Shown: positions 1-8,434, counted from the stretch's first letter. The stretch is 64,000 bases of DNA from Bradyrhizobium jicamae (GCF_018130695.1 NZ_JAFCJX010000003.1:62001-126000), one strand, 5' to 3'. Numbers and translations: made by a program. The notes: generated by a model not told the origin, from the sequence alone.

Positions 1-242
1 AAGATCTCGACCCGGACGTGCTCGTTGCGCTTGAAGGTGTAGGAGGCGCCGAACATCACCAGCAAGGCGAACATGTACCACTGCAGCTCGAGCCAGCCGT
101 TGGAGGAGTAGCTGAACGCGTAGCGGATCATCGCGTTGGCGGCGCTGACCAGGCAGGCCAGCAGCACGAGCAGGTTGCAGACGTAGCCGATCTTCTCGTT
201 GAGTTGGTCGATGGCCGTACTCAGAGCCAGCAATGGACGCAT
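1..242 (-). CDS. TRAP transporter small permease (DctQ family), partial
   Basis: N-terminal 80 residues of a DctQ-type small membrane subunit of a tripartite ATP-independent periplasmic transporter; the gene runs off the left edge. The visible protein has a short cytoplasmic lead with NEKIGY, a first membrane span (about residues 17-40), then LELQWYMFALLVMFGASYTF leading into FKRNEHVRVEI. The W-Y-x-F plus K-R-N-E-H-V-R-V pattern is typical of small permeases for organic or keto acids. The ATG at 242 is preceded by GGAG six bases upstream, which favours it over an in-frame GTG at 254. The large permease and binding protein would lie outside the window. Family sure, substrate unknown. Confidence 0.85.
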   Translation of the reverse strand, partial: MRPLLALSTAIDQLNEKIGYVCNLLVLLACLVSAANAMIRYAFSYSSNGWLELQWYMFALLVMFGASYTFKRNEHVRVEI

Positions 243-329
243 CACGGTCTCCACGGCCACGCCCAGCGCGTGCCTGATATGTTGACGAGCATCACAGCCC
301 CGTCACGCGACAACGCGCGCGGGCACGGC

Positions 330-452
330 TCACTTCCGGGAGCGATTGCAACGGTCGTCCTCCCCCTCGAAATCCGCTTCCGCCGTCTTGGCTGCGCCTG
401 TCCCGGACGCAGCGGCCTGTTCGGCCGGCTGGCTGAAAGCCGTGGGCACCAT
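330..452 (-). CDS. possible 40-residue Ala-rich peptide
   Basis: A small ORF upstream of the TRAP permease on the same strand. It starts at an ATG with GAGG seven bases upstream and encodes an Ala/Thr/Glu-rich, then acidic, peptide ending CNRSRK. No domain or signal is visible. It lies 88 bases ahead of the permease and could be a leader or chance. Coding status is unproven. Confidence 0.2.
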   Translation of the reverse strand: MVPTAFSQPAEQAAASGTGAAKTAEADFEGEDDRCNRSRK

Positions 453-693
453 TTCAGCGCCTCAACGCGCCGTCAATCGGAAAATGGGCAAATTGACGCG
501 GCCACAAAGGGTTGTCCCGGTTTGGTGAAGTCGATGGCGGTATACTTTTGGGGGAGGGAGAACCGGTCCGGCTGGAGGGGGCAGGGCCTAAGGCGCGTTC
601 CCCGCCGGGATATCGCCACAGGACGATCTGCATCGGCTCGCCCGCTGGCCGATTCGTGCTTAGGGCGTCCGGTGTTTCGCAGTGGCGTTCATG

Positions 694-1109
694 CATGAGG
701 TCTCGTTCTCGCGGCACGATTTGCCCGAGCTTTGCGTTTCGTTTCGCCCCCTCTTGGTAGCGAGGGCGCAGGGAAGACCGGGAGCACGCCGCCCCCGCGG
801 TCTCACGTGCAATGTGCACAAAAAAGTGCGCACGCGAGCATACAGGTTCGGCTGAGACATCCCGGCCTTCCCCGCGCGATGGTCTTACGGCTTATACGTG
901 CTCGCCCTGGTGAGACTCTGCTTTTGTGTCACCATCATCCACGATCGGCTTTGGACCTTTCGCAGACTTGCCACCAGCATCGGGGCGGCAGGCCCACACG
1001 ACTTCGCCGTCCGCCTCATGCGCGCAACGTCAATCGCACACTCGGCGGCCACCGCATCTCCACCCACGTTCGTGGCGTTCGCGAGCGCCCCTCGTGTCGG
1101 GTGAGACGG
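694..1109 (+). repeat. ~415 bp dispersed element, copy A
   Basis: This segment is repeated in inverted orientation at 52433-52846. Alignment by eye gives long identical blocks such as GATTTGCCCGAG, CGAGGGCGCAGGGAA, CTTACGGCTTATACGTGC and CGATCGGCTTTGGACC, with scattered substitutions and small indels. Similarity starts near CATG at 694 and stops at GGTGAGACGG near 1109. Neither copy has a conserved long ORF, a transposase or obvious terminal inverted repeats, so it looks like a noncoding dispersed repeat. Confidence 0.8.
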
Positions 1110-1376
1110 GGGATATATAGCACTGGTTTGTCATTCTGACAAGACGAAATTTAGTTCGTGGAAGGCGAAATATTTTGCGGCGAGGGACTTGCGCCGTCGG
1201 GCAAATCAGTGATCGAATATCGCAGCGAGGACTGTGCGAGCGCCATCACGTGGTAGGGGCAACATGCGACGTGGCTCTGGCGGTAGAATGAGCGGGCAAG
1301 CACCCCGTACCTGGCCAATAAGTGTAACCGTAATTCGGCAGCACGAAAGAACGGCGCAACATAAGCCTAGCTAGTG
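1110..1376. other. intergenic stretch with no recognised feature
   Basis: AT-richer spacer between repeat copy A and the orphan gene at 1377-1814. I see no ORF with a ribosome site, no tRNA and no clear hairpin. With the following genes it forms a compositionally distinct patch. Confidence 0.5.
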
Positions 1377-1814
1377 CTAAGCGGCTTCATAGGCATAAAT
1401 CAACTCTTCCAAAAACTTTCGCTCTTCTGGAAGCTTCTCGGTCGGATCGTGCAACACATTGCGGACGAGATAATATTCTGTTTCGGTTTTTATGTGGCCT
1501 CGCTTTTTGATCTTTGCGTAGCTCTTCGAATATCTTCGCCTCAGTTCGGAGAGCGTGATAATGCCGCGACTTCGAAGCTGGGCGTCTAGTTTCACGACGT
1601 CCTCATGGTTGAAATGTAACGACATTTCCACACAGTCGTTGATAGCTTGGCGGAGTCCGTTCAAGGCTGCCGTCATGCTCTTTTTCTCCAGAGCTTCAAG
1701 GCGCGCTATCGGCAGCTTGTCCGCCGGCAGTCCCTCAGCTTTGAGATATCGCTCAGCATAAAATGAAAGAAAACCTTTCATCTGCGCATATTCTAGCTTG
1801 GAGTTGTTCTGCAT
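1377..1814 (-). CDS. hypothetical protein (145 aa)
   Basis: Not recognised. The 145-residue protein is soluble, charged and predicted mainly helical, with no signal peptide or membrane segment. It has a Lys-rich central stretch (SKSYAKIKKRGHIKTETEYY) and an acidic C-terminus. Codon use is clearly more AT-rich than in flanking housekeeping genes, and it lies next to an IS remnant and a dispersed repeat, so horizontal acquisition is likely. It could be an orphan phage- or island-derived gene. No ribosome site better than a weak purine run precedes the ATG. Confidence 0.6.
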   Translation of the reverse strand: MQNNSKLEYAQMKGFLSFYAERYLKAEGLPADKLPIARLEALEKKSMTAALNGLRQAINDCVEMSLHFNHEDVVKLDAQLRSRGIITLSELRRRYSKSYAKIKKRGHIKTETEYYLVRNVLHDPTEKLPEERKFLEELIYAYEAA

Positions 1815-1855
1815 CGCAGATATCCGCTACGGCGCTAGGATTACGGTGACAGTGC

Positions 1856-2135
1856 TGGACTGCACCCCTCAAGTGAGACACGATAATTACAGTGACAGGC
1901 ATTCCGAGGATGACCTGTGGCAAGACGAGCAAAGAAGCGTCAGTTTCCGACGGCTTACAAATTGAAGGCGATCAAGCGGGTGGAGCGGGGCGAAGGCGTC
2001 CTCCCTGTAGCCCGCGAGCTTGGAATCTCCCGCAAGATTCTTCATGACTGGATCAAAGCCTGGAACGCCGATGGGCCGGACGGTTTGAACCGGAAGCCCG
2101 GACCCAAGCCTGGCCCCCGCAAACTCGAACTTGTA
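1856..2135 (+). mobile_element. IS remnant (left end plus 5' part of transposase)
   Basis: The segment starts near TGGACTGCACCCC at 1856, which resembles an IS left end followed by AAGTGAGACACG, and continues into a truncated helix-turn-helix transposase OrfA. Similarity to a transposase stops around 2135, where the reading frame enters the end of an oppositely oriented small gene. No right end, OrfB or target duplication is visible. The family (probably IS3-like) is inferred from the OrfA type. Confidence 0.6.
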
Positions 2136-2189
2136 ATTTGGACCGTTGAGTTTCAGGGGTGTGGCGGCGGCACGAGCATCCAAATCTGA
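1917..2189 (+). pseudogene. truncated transposase OrfA (HTH)
   Basis: GTG-initiated ORF (90 codons; GAGG eight bases upstream). About the first 72 residues form a transposase-like helix-turn-helix region: a basic start (ARRAKKRQF), YKLKAIKRVERGEG, then VARELGISRKILHDWIKAW, followed by a Pro/Gly/Lys linker typical of OrfA subunits that bind IS ends. The last ~18 residues are read from unrelated DNA antisense to the gene at 2153-2302, so the transposase is broken. No catalytic DDE domain is present. It is presumably inactive. Confidence 0.7.
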
Positions 2190-2302
2190 AAGAGTAGCGC
2201 CAGCGTTCCGACAATCGTTCCGACAACGGTGAGAACGACGCGCCCAACGATTTCCATGTCTCGTGGATACATGAGGGGATTGTGGTCGTTGTTATCCTTC
2301 AT
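2153..2302 (-). CDS. small single-span membrane protein (49 aa)
   Basis: A short gene with an excellent ribosome site: GGGAG six bases before its ATG at 2302. The product has a polar N-terminus rich in Asn and Asp (about residues 1-17), one hydrophobic span (about 18-44: VGRVVLTVVGTIVGTLALLF then QIWMLV) and ends PPPHP. The charge pattern suggests an inner-membrane microprotein with its N-terminus in the cytoplasm. I do not recognise it. Its 3' end overlaps the read-through tail of the broken transposase. It sits between the IS remnant and moaA, all on an AT-richer patch. Confidence 0.6.
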   Translation of the reverse strand: MKDNNDHNPLMYPRDMEIVGRVVLTVVGTIVGTLALLFQIWMLVPPPHP

Positions 2303-2400
2303 GTGCCGCTCCCAAAATCAAACTAGAAAAGACCGATTTCGGCTGATCGGATTTGACAATGGCCCGGCGCAGATGCAGCGGCAGTCCGGCGATAACCCAA

Positions 2401-3435
2401 TTACCCCCCCGTCACGCTCATATGGCGGCTGACGCTCGGGCGGTTGTGGCGGCGGTCGATGATGAAATCGTGGCCCTTGGGCTTCAGCCCGATGGCGCGA
2501 TCGATCGCTGCCGCAAGCAGGTCGTTGTCGGCGGAGGCGCGCAAGGGTTTGCGCAGGTCGGAGGCATCCTCGTGGCCGAGGCAGGTGTGCAGCGTGCCGG
2601 TGCAGGTGATGCGCACGCGGTTGCAGGACTCGCAGAAATTATGCGTCATCGGCGTGATGAAGCCGAGCTTGCCGCCGGTCTCGCTGATGCGGACGTAGCG
2701 CGCCGGGCCGCCGGTGTCGTCGGGCAGGTCCGTCAGCGTGTAGTGCTGCTCCAGCCGCGCGCGGAGCAATGACAGCGGCACATACTGATCGATACGGCCT
2801 TCGCCGATGTCGCCCATCGGCATCACCTCGATCAAGGTCAGGCCCATGCCCTTGCCATGCGCCCATTCCATCAGCGAGGGGATTTCCTCCTCGTTCAGGT
2901 TCTTCAGCGCCACCGCGTTGATCTTCACCGCAAGGCCGGCCGCACGCGCGGCCTCGATGCCTGATAGAACCTTGTCGATGTCGCCCCAGCGGGTGATGGC
3001 ACGGAATTTTGCGGCGTCCAGCGTATCGAGCGAGACGTTGACGCGGCGCACGCCGCAGTCGGCGAGCTCGTTCGCGAAGCGCGCGAGCTGCGAGCCGTTG
3101 GTGGTCAGCGTCAACTCATCGAGCGCGCCGCTCTTGAGATGCCGCGACAACGAGCGCACCAGGCTCATCACATTGCGGCGGACCAGCGGCTCGCCGCCGG
3201 TGAGGCGGATCTTGCGCACGCCCTTGGCGACGAAGGCCGAGCAGAGGCGGTCGAGCTCTTCGAGCGTCAACAGATCGGCCTTGGGCAGGAAGGTCATGTC
3301 CTCGGACATGCAGTAGAAGCAGCGCAGGTCGCAGCGGTCGGTGACCGAGACGCGCAGATAGCGGATCGTCCGCCCGAACGGGTCGGTCATCGGACGGAAC
3401 AATTGGTCAGGAAGCGCTTGCGTCGATCCGCTCAT
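2401..3435 (-). CDS. moaA: GTP 3',8-cyclase MoaA
   Basis: Radical SAM enzyme for the first step of molybdenum cofactor synthesis: it converts GTP to 3',8-cyclo-GTP, which MoaC turns into cPMP. The 344-residue protein has the N-terminal 4Fe-4S motif in CDLRCFYC (Cys-x3-Cys-x2-Cys), the GGEPL stretch, the second cluster cysteines in NFCESCNR with a third Cys at TCLGH, and the C-terminal Gly-Gly needed for activity. Length is normal for the family. It is monocistronic here, with a possible hairpin/operator at 3481-3498. moaC or moaE are not in the window. Confidence 0.97.
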   Translation of the reverse strand: MSGSTQALPDQLFRPMTDPFGRTIRYLRVSVTDRCDLRCFYCMSEDMTFLPKADLLTLEELDRLCSAFVAKGVRKIRLTGGEPLVRRNVMSLVRSLSRHLKSGALDELTLTTNGSQLARFANELADCGVRRVNVSLDTLDAAKFRAITRWGDIDKVLSGIEAARAAGLAVKINAVALKNLNEEEIPSLMEWAHGKGMGLTLIEVMPMGDIGEGRIDQYVPLSLLRARLEQHYTLTDLPDDTGGPARYVRISETGGKLGFITPMTHNFCESCNRVRITCTGTLHTCLGHEDASDLRKPLRASADNDLLAAAIDRAIGLKPKGHDFIIDRRHNRPSVSRHMSVTGG

Positions 3436-3480
3436 TCACCCTCAGGCCTTGCACTCTTCACGCTCGGCGGCGCCGCGATC

Positions 3481-3498
3481 GCGGGAGAACGTTCCCGC
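3481..3498. promoter_or_regulatory. inverted repeat upstream of moaA
   Basis: GCGGGA-N6-TCCCGC lies about 46 bases ahead of the moaA start codon, with an AACGTT core in the spacer. It could be an operator or a 5' leader hairpin. It does not match the known Moco RNA architecture by eye. Regulatory role is inferred only from position. Confidence 0.3.
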
Positions 3499-3620
3499 TA
3501 GCATAATCTAGGCATGTTGGCACGCAGTCTCAATGCGTCGCATAAGGATGATCCGCAACATGCCAAAGCCCTATCGCACGATAGGCGAGAGGCATTGTGC
3601 GCGATCAAAGTACGACAACG

Positions 3621-3644
3621 AAAAGCCCGGCGAACAGCCGGGCT
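3621..3644 (-). terminator. Rho-independent terminator of the lipoprotein gene
   Basis: Perfect 8-bp stem AGCCCGGC / GCCGGGCT with a 5-base loop. On the minus strand it is followed by a run of T (positions 3624-3621). It lies 17 bases past the stop of the lipoprotein gene at 3661-4137. Confidence 0.8.
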
Positions 3645-3660
3645 CTTGTGCAGTGCAATC

Positions 3661-4137
3661 TCATTGGCGAGGCGCTGCCGGAGGCGGCGGGGCCGCGGCG
3701 GGCGGGGGCGCGGCATTGGGATCGGCCGCGGGCGCAGCGGCGGCCTTCGGCTTCTTCTTTTTCGGCCGCATCGGCTTGCGTGCCGCCTTCGGCGGCGGGC
3801 CGGCGGGTTTCAGTTCCGCGAACACCGGATTCGGATCGATCGCGACCGAGGCCGGCGTCGTGAAGTCGCCGGGGTTGCGGGTCACGGCGACGGGCACGGT
3901 CACCGGCAGCATCTTCGGCATGTTGAAGGTGACGGAGAAGCCGGCATCGGGCGCGGGCACCGAGACCGAGCAGGGCGTCTTGCAGCCCGGCCCGAGCGAG
4001 GTGACGGCGTCGGCGCCCGGCGGCACCGATTCCAGCTGAACCTGCACCGGCTGCGGCGCAGGTTTGAGCGAGTCCCAGGACATTGAGGAACAACCCGCCA
4101 GACTGAGCCCGGCGACGGCAATCGCGATGATACGCAT
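3661..4137 (-). CDS. PEGA-like outer lipoprotein with Pro/Ala/Lys-rich tail
   Basis: Predicted lipoprotein of about 158 residues: signal peptide MRIIAIAVAGLSLAGC with lipobox LAGC, lipidated Cys near residue 16. Residues about 30-110 hold a beta-rich segment with VQLESVPPGADAV and GCKTPCSVSVP, the pattern of PEGA repeats found on surface proteins. The tail is very rich in Lys, Ala and Pro (KPMRPKKKKPKAAAAP), suggesting cell-wall or envelope contact. ATG at 4137 is preferred to an upstream GTG at 4146 because it begins the signal peptide exactly. An inverted repeat sits just upstream and a terminator just downstream, so it is a single-gene unit. Confidence 0.75.
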   Translation of the reverse strand: MRIIAIAVAGLSLAGCSSMSWDSLKPAPQPVQVQLESVPPGADAVTSLGPGCKTPCSVSVPAPDAGFSVTFNMPKMLPVTVPVAVTRNPGDFTTPASVAIDPNPVFAELKPAGPPPKAARKPMRPKKKKPKAAAAPAADPNAAPPPAAAPPPPAAPRQ

Positions 4138-4150
4138 GATCCACACTCAC

Positions 4151-4167
4151 TGCGGCAAGCTGCCGCA
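4151..4167. promoter_or_regulatory. 7-bp hairpin ahead of the lipoprotein gene
   Basis: TGCGGCA-AGC-TGCCGCA is a perfect inverted repeat ending 14 bases before the lipoprotein start codon. It may be an operator or a structure masking the ribosome site, since no clear Shine-Dalgarno sequence is present. Function unknown. Confidence 0.35.
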
Positions 4168-4299
4168 ATCCCCGCGGGGACCATAGGAGGGTGCGACCAA
4201 AGGCGCAACCGCCGGGGGCCTCATCGTTAGGAAATGGTTAACGGCAACAGTCGGTTCATGGACATTTCCAAGCAATATCAGCTGCTTGGGTTCATGACC

Positions 4300-4983
4300 T
4301 CAGTCTTTGGTGAGGCTCGCCACCGCCCCCGGCAGATCGCGGAAATGGCTGATCAGCCGGTCCGGCTTGAGTTCCACCATGGGAACGTCGGTGTAGCCGA
4401 AGTCGACGCCGACCACGGGGACCTGGGCCCGCCGGGCCACGCCGACGTCGGTGCCGGCATCGCCGACCATGATGGCGTCAGTCAGTCGGCCGCCGGCCCG
4501 CGCCACCGTCTCGCGCAGGAAGGCCGGGTCGGGTTTCGCCACCCCGAAGGTGTCGGCACCGCAGATCGCGGCAAAGCGCGGGGTGAGGTCGAGGCGGTCG
4601 AGCAGCAGCTTCGACAGCCATTCCAGCTTGTTGGTGCACACCGCAAAGCGGTGGCCGAGTGCTTCCATCTCGTCGAGCGCGGCCTCCAGCCCCTCGAACG
4701 GCCGCGAGCCGTCGGCGATGTGCTCGGCGTAATAATCGACGAAGTCCTTGGTCAAATGGTCGAGTTCGCTGACGGTGACCGAACGCCCTTCGACTTCAAG
4801 CCCGCGCTCGAGCAGCTTGCGTGCGCCGGCGCCGATCATGTTGCGTGCGGCGGCCAACGGAACCGGCCGCAGGCCTTCGCGATCGAGCACGTAGTTCAGG
4901 GCGGCGATCAGGTCCGGCGCGGTGTCGACCAGCGTGCCATCGAGATCGAATACGACGATGCGGGGGGGAGCGGAGGAGGCCAT
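4300..4983 (-). CDS. gph: phosphoglycolate phosphatase (HAD family)
   Basis: HAD hydrolase of 227 residues, probably removing phosphate from 2-phosphoglycolate formed by DNA repair or Rubisco oxygenation. Motif I is VVFDLDGTLVDTAPDL (nucleophile Asp about residue 12), motif II the Thr in VCTNK, and motif III/IV K-P-D-P with MVGDAGTDV. A helical cap lies between motifs I and II. Length and the DTAPDL sequence fit Gph rather than other subfamilies, though HAD substrate prediction is never certain. It is divergent from rpiA with a 230-base gap, and both serve sugar-phosphate metabolism. Confidence 0.85.
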   Translation of the reverse strand: MASSAPPRIVVFDLDGTLVDTAPDLIAALNYVLDREGLRPVPLAAARNMIGAGARKLLERGLEVEGRSVTVSELDHLTKDFVDYYAEHIADGSRPFEGLEAALDEMEALGHRFAVCTNKLEWLSKLLLDRLDLTPRFAAICGADTFGVAKPDPAFLRETVARAGGRLTDAIMVGDAGTDVGVARRAQVPVVGVDFGYTDVPMVELKPDRLISHFRDLPGAVASLTKD

Positions 4984-5213
4984 GGTCTCCAGCTATCGGG
5001 CGCGGCACCCTGATGCAAGCGAAGATCGCGTCTCGTCCGTGTTCCCACCCACCGACCAAGGTCGGACTGCTGCGAAAAGCGGCCTCGATATTGATCCTGG
5101 ACAGCCCCTGATAGCGCTGTTCCCACAGACAAAACGACGCTAGATATGCGCCCGCCGGACCGGCCGATCGCGCCCGGATGGGCGCAAGGCGGAGGCTTGG
5201 GCGACACGTGGAC

Positions 5214-5906
5214 ATGGACGCTTTGAAACGGCAGGCGGCGGCCCGCGCGCTGGAGGAAGTGCGTGATGGCATGAAGCTCGGCCTCGGCACCGGCTCGACC
5301 GCCAAGCATTTCGTCGAGCTGCTCGGCGAGAAGGTCGCGGCCGGCTTGAAGGTCGTGGGCGTGCCGACGTCGGAAGCCACGCGCGCGGATGCGATCCGCT
5401 GCGGCGTGCCGCTGACCACGCTGGAGGAGATCGACCATCTCGACCTCACCGTCGACGGCGCCGACGAGATCGATCCCGACCTCAATCTGATCAAGGGGGG
5501 CGGCGGCGCGCTGCTGCGCGAGAAGATCGTCGCGGCCGCCAGTGATCGCATGATCGTGATCGCCGACGACAGCAAATGGGTCGAGACGCTCGGCCGCTTT
5601 CCGCTGCCGGTCGAGGTGATCCCGTTCGGGCTCGCGGCGACCCAGGCTGCGATGGCCCGGGCCTTCGCCGCGGTCGGGGCCTCCGGGCAGATGGTCGTCC
5701 GGAAGGGCAAGGACGGTCACGTTTTCGTCACCGATGGCGGCCACTGGATCGTCGATGCCCATCTCGGTCGTATCAATGATGCGCCGCGCCTGGCGGGATT
5801 GCTGAACCCGATCCCCGGCGTGGTCGAGCACGGCCTCTTCATCGGGCTTGGCAGCCGCGCCGTTCTGGCCGGCGGGCAGGGAATTCGGGTTGTTGAAAAG
5901 CGGTGA
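5214..5906 (+). CDS. rpiA: ribose-5-phosphate isomerase A
   Basis: Interconverts ribose 5-phosphate and ribulose 5-phosphate in the pentose phosphate pathway. The 230-residue protein shows the family signatures: [15 protein letters not shown] (phosphate loop), [19 protein letters not shown] with the catalytic Asp residues, LREKIVA and the Lys in DDSKWVE. The ATG at 5214 gives the usual family length; an earlier in-frame ATG at 5178 would add 12 atypical residues, and a GTG at 5208 is nearer the GGAGG. The stop lies 23 bases before the DUF2059 gene, so the two may be co-transcribed. Confidence 0.95.
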   Translation: MDALKRQAAARALEEVRDGMKLGLGTGSTAKHFVELLGEKVAAGLKVVGVPTSEATRADAIRCGVPLTTLEEIDHLDLTVDGADEIDPDLNLIKGGGGALLREKIVAAASDRMIVIADDSKWVETLGRFPLPVEVIPFGLAATQAAMARAFAAVGASGQMVVRKGKDGHVFVTDGGHWIVDAHLGRINDAPRLAGLLNPIPGVVEHGLFIGLGSRAVLAGGQGIRVVEKR

Positions 5907-5929
5907 CGCCGCAAGCGAGGAGAGTTGGA

Positions 5930-6466
5930 ATGAACGGTTTTTCGAAGATCGTGTCGGCCGCGGGTCTGGCGGTCGGGCTCGCCATGGCGGCAGCGCCTGC
6001 GATGGCGCAGCAGAAGCAGGAGCCGGTGGCGGCAGCCCCGACGTCTTCGTCTCCGGCAGCGATTGCGGCGGCCACGGAGATTCTGAAGATGAAGAACACC
6101 GCCGCGATGTATGCCGGCGCCGTTCCTGGAATCATCGAGAAGACCAAGACCGGGCTGCTGCAGCAGTATTTGAACTACCAGAAGGATCTCAACGAGGTTG
6201 CGGTCATCATCGCCAAGAACAACGCCGGCCGGGAGAGCGAGATCAGCGAAGGCATGGCGAAGGTCTACGCCGGCCAGTTTACCGAGCAGGAACTGAAGGA
6301 CCTCGTGACCTTCTACAAGTCGCCGCTCGGCCAGAAGCTTCTGACCTCCGAGCCCAAGGCGATCACCGCCTCGCTCGGCTTCCTGCAGACCTGGGCCGCG
6401 CAGTTCGGTGAGACCGTGGCCGGACAGTTCAAGGTCGAGATGAAGAAGCGCGGCAAGGACATTTGA
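5930..6466 (+). CDS. exported DUF2059 protein
   Basis: Periplasmic helical protein of about 178 residues. A Sec signal peptide ends in AAPAMA near residue 25, followed by a low-complexity Gln/Pro/Ala/Ser linker and the DUF2059 domain (about 60-175) with the characteristic FTEQELKDLVTFYKSPLGQKL. The domain is widespread in proteobacteria and of unknown function. The start at 5930 has GAGGAG upstream; an in-frame ATG at 5903 would spoil the signal peptide. A dispersed repeat follows the stop and may serve as a transcript end. Confidence 0.85.
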   Translation: MNGFSKIVSAAGLAVGLAMAAAPAMAQQKQEPVAAAPTSSSPAAIAAATEILKMKNTAAMYAGAVPGIIEKTKTGLLQQYLNYQKDLNEVAVIIAKNNAGRESEISEGMAKVYAGQFTEQELKDLVTFYKSPLGQKLLTSEPKAITASLGFLQTWAAQFGETVAGQFKVEMKKRGKDI

Positions 6467-6477
6467 TTCCGCTTGTC

Positions 6478-6606
6478 ACCTCTCCCCGCCTGCGGGGAGA
6501 GGTCGAAATTCGCGCAGCGAATTTCGGGTGAGGGGGACTCTCCGCAGAGTTCAATTCGCGGAGATGGCCCCTCATCCCAACCTTCTCTGACAAGGCAGGG
6601 AGAGGG
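6478..6606. repeat. dispersed inverted repeat, CTCTCCCCGC family (copy 1)
   Basis: Begins with CCTCTCCCCGC facing GCGGGGAGAGG and ends with a matching CAGGGAGAGGG arm, with smaller palindromes inside. Related copies lie at 17785-17910 and 39303-39444. The element fills the gap between the DUF2059 gene and gor and ends 20 bases before the gor start codon. Confidence 0.8.
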
Positions 6607-6625
6607 AAAAGAAAGAAGGGCTACC

Positions 6626-8014
6626 ATGGCTGAATTCGACGTCGATCTCTTCGTCATCGGTGGTGGATCGGGCGGCGTGCGCGCCGGCCGCATCGCCGCC
6701 AACCATGGCGCCAGGGTGATGCTCGCCGAAGAATACCGCATGGGCGGCACCTGCGTGATCCGCGGCTGCGTGCCGAAAAAGCTGTTCGTCATCGGCTCGC
6801 ACATGAAGGACGAGATCGAGGACGCCAAGGGTTTTGGCTGGACCATTCCGCCGGCCTCTTTCGACTGGCCGACCCTGATCGCCAACAAGGACAAGGAGAT
6901 CGCCCGCCTTGAGGCGGCCTACACCACCAACGTCGAAAAGTCCGGCGCAAAGGTGGTGAAGACCCGCGCGGTGCTGGAGGATGCGCACACCGTGCGCCTC
7001 GGCACCGGCGAGACGGTGAGCGCAAGGTATATCCTGATCGCGACCGGTGGCGCGCCGAACCACGGCAAGGAGATCCCGGGCATCGAGCACGTGATCTCCT
7101 CCAACGAGGCGTTTCATTTGACCGAGCTGCCGAAGCGGATCGTGATCCAGGGCGGCGGCTACATCGCGCTGGAATTCGCCGGCATCTTCGCCGGCTACGG
7201 CTCCGACGTGACCGTGATCTACCGCGGCGACAACATCCTGCGCGGCTTCGACGAGGACGTGCGCAAGCATGTCCGCACCGAGATGGAGAAGCGCGGCATC
7301 ACCATCCTGACCGGCTGCACCGTCACTGAGGTGACCAGGCACGGCAAGGATTACACCACGCATCTCTCGAACGGATCGAGCATTGCCTCCGACCAGGTGA
7401 TGTTCGCGATCGGTCGCCATCCCGCGGTTGCCAATCTCGGGCTCGAGAAGGCCGGCGTTGCGATCAACCCGAAGAACGGCGGCATCCAGGTCGACGCCTG
7501 GTCGAAGAGCTCCGTCGACAACATCTACGCGATCGGCGACGTCACCCATCGCCACAATCTGACGCCGGTCGCGATCCGCGAGGGCCACGCCTTCGCCGAC
7601 ACGGTGTTCGGCAAGCGCCCCGTCCAGGTCGATCACGCGACGATCCCGACCGCGGTGTTCTCGCAGCCCGAGGTCGGCACGGTCGGCCTGACGGAAGCGG
7701 AAGCGCGCGCGCAAGTGAGCCACGTCGATATCTACAAGACCGACTTCCGCCCGATCAAGGCGACCATGTCCGGCCGCGACACCCGCGTGCTGATGAAACT
7801 CGTCGTCGACGGCTCAACCGACCGCGTGCTCGGCTGCCACATCGTCGGCGACGCCGCCGCCGAGATCACGCAGGCGGTCGCGATCGCCGTGAAGATGAAG
7901 GCGACCAAGGCCGACTTCGACGCCACCATCGCGCTGCACCCGACCGCGGCCGAAGAGCTGGTGACGATGCGGACGCCGACGGCGAGGTATGTGCGGGAAG
8001 CGGCGGCGGAGTAG
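6626..8014 (+). CDS. gor: glutathione-disulfide reductase
   Basis: NADPH-dependent flavoenzyme that reduces glutathione disulfide, of 462 residues. FAD-binding GGGSGGVRAGRIAA is at the N-terminus, the redox-active disulfide is in GGTCVIRGCVPKKL, the NADPH Rossmann site is IQGGGYIALEFAGIF, and AIGDVTHRHNLTPVA is the second FAD motif. The C-terminal HPTAAEELVTM supplies the catalytic His-Glu pair. The ATG at 6626 follows AAGAAGGG; longer ORF starts upstream fall in the dispersed repeat and are not credible. It stands alone between DUF2059 and the toxin-antitoxin pair. Confidence 0.95.
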   Translation: MAEFDVDLFVIGGGSGGVRAGRIAANHGARVMLAEEYRMGGTCVIRGCVPKKLFVIGSHMKDEIEDAKGFGWTIPPASFDWPTLIANKDKEIARLEAAYTTNVEKSGAKVVKTRAVLEDAHTVRLGTGETVSARYILIATGGAPNHGKEIPGIEHVISSNEAFHLTELPKRIVIQGGGYIALEFAGIFAGYGSDVTVIYRGDNILRGFDEDVRKHVRTEMEKRGITILTGCTVTEVTRHGKDYTTHLSNGSSIASDQVMFAIGRHPAVANLGLEKAGVAINPKNGGIQVDAWSKSSVDNIYAIGDVTHRHNLTPVAIREGHAFADTVFGKRPVQVDHATIPTAVFSQPEVGTVGLTEAEARAQVSHVDIYKTDFRPIKATMSGRDTRVLMKLVVDGSTDRVLGCHIVGDAAAEITQAVAIAVKMKATKADFDATIALHPTAAEELVTMRTPTARYVREAAAE

Positions 8015-8044
8015 GGCTGGGTCCAACGGGTCTAGGCTCTGGAA

Positions 8045-8069
8045 CTATGTACGCCAATGGCGTATATAG
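8045..8069. promoter_or_regulatory. 25-bp palindrome at the toxin-antitoxin start (probable operator)
   Basis: CTAT-G-TACGCC-AAT-GGCGTA-T-ATAG is a palindrome with one mismatched pair. It overlaps the first ATG of the toxin gene (8057). Type II antitoxins with a helix-turn-helix usually repress their own promoter through such sites, so this is the likely operator of the pair downstream. If the GTG at 8075 is the true start, the palindrome lies just ahead of the gene. Confidence 0.55.
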
Positions 8070-8407
8070 CCGAAGTGGCTCGACGATTCATCACCGTGGC
8101 GGAGACGCCTCTGTTCAGCCGTCAGTCCCTGGATGTTTGGGATGACGCCGAGCGGGAGGCTTTCATTGATTTCATCGCGCGGAATCCCGAAGGAGGGGAT
8201 TTGATCCCCGAGACCGGCGGTGTGCGGAAGATCCGATGGACGCGCCCCGGAAGTGGCAAGCGTGGTGGCGCGCGGGTGATCTACTTTTACTACAGAAGCG
8301 ACCGCCCGCTCTATTTGCTGATGGTCTACGCCAAGGCGCGTCAGGAGAACCTGACAGCTGAAGAGAAGAAGGCCATTCGAAAGCTAGCTGCGATCCTGAA
8401 AGGCTGA
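8057..8407 (+). CDS. RelE/HigB-like toxin of a type II TA system
   Basis: A 116-residue (or 110, from GTG 8075) RelE/ParE-fold protein. Family hallmarks are ETPLFSRQ, the helical segment DAEREAFIDFIARNPEGGDLI, GVRKIRWTRPGSGKRGG with basic residues for RNA or ribosome contact, and YFYYRSDRPLYLLMVYAKA followed by LTAEEKKAIRKLA. Such toxins cleave mRNA on the ribosome. The gene order toxin-antitoxin and the partner type match the HigBA arrangement. The antitoxin gene follows 27 bases later. The palindrome at 8045-8069 covers the start region, consistent with autoregulation. Confidence 0.85.
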   Translation: MAYIAEVARRFITVAETPLFSRQSLDVWDDAEREAFIDFIARNPEGGDLIPETGGVRKIRWTRPGSGKRGGARVIYFYYRSDRPLYLLMVYAKARQENLTAEEKKAIRKLAAILKG

Positions 8408-8434
8408 GCGATCGCGCAAGATGGAACAACAAAG

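Noticed and set aside
18..698. Long + strand ORF across the left edge
   Set aside because: Its first part is antisense to a clear TRAP permease and the rest has no ribosome site or family resemblance.
454..1139. ORFs within and beside repeat copy A
   Set aside because: Frames are not conserved between copies A and B, so they are unlikely to encode proteins.
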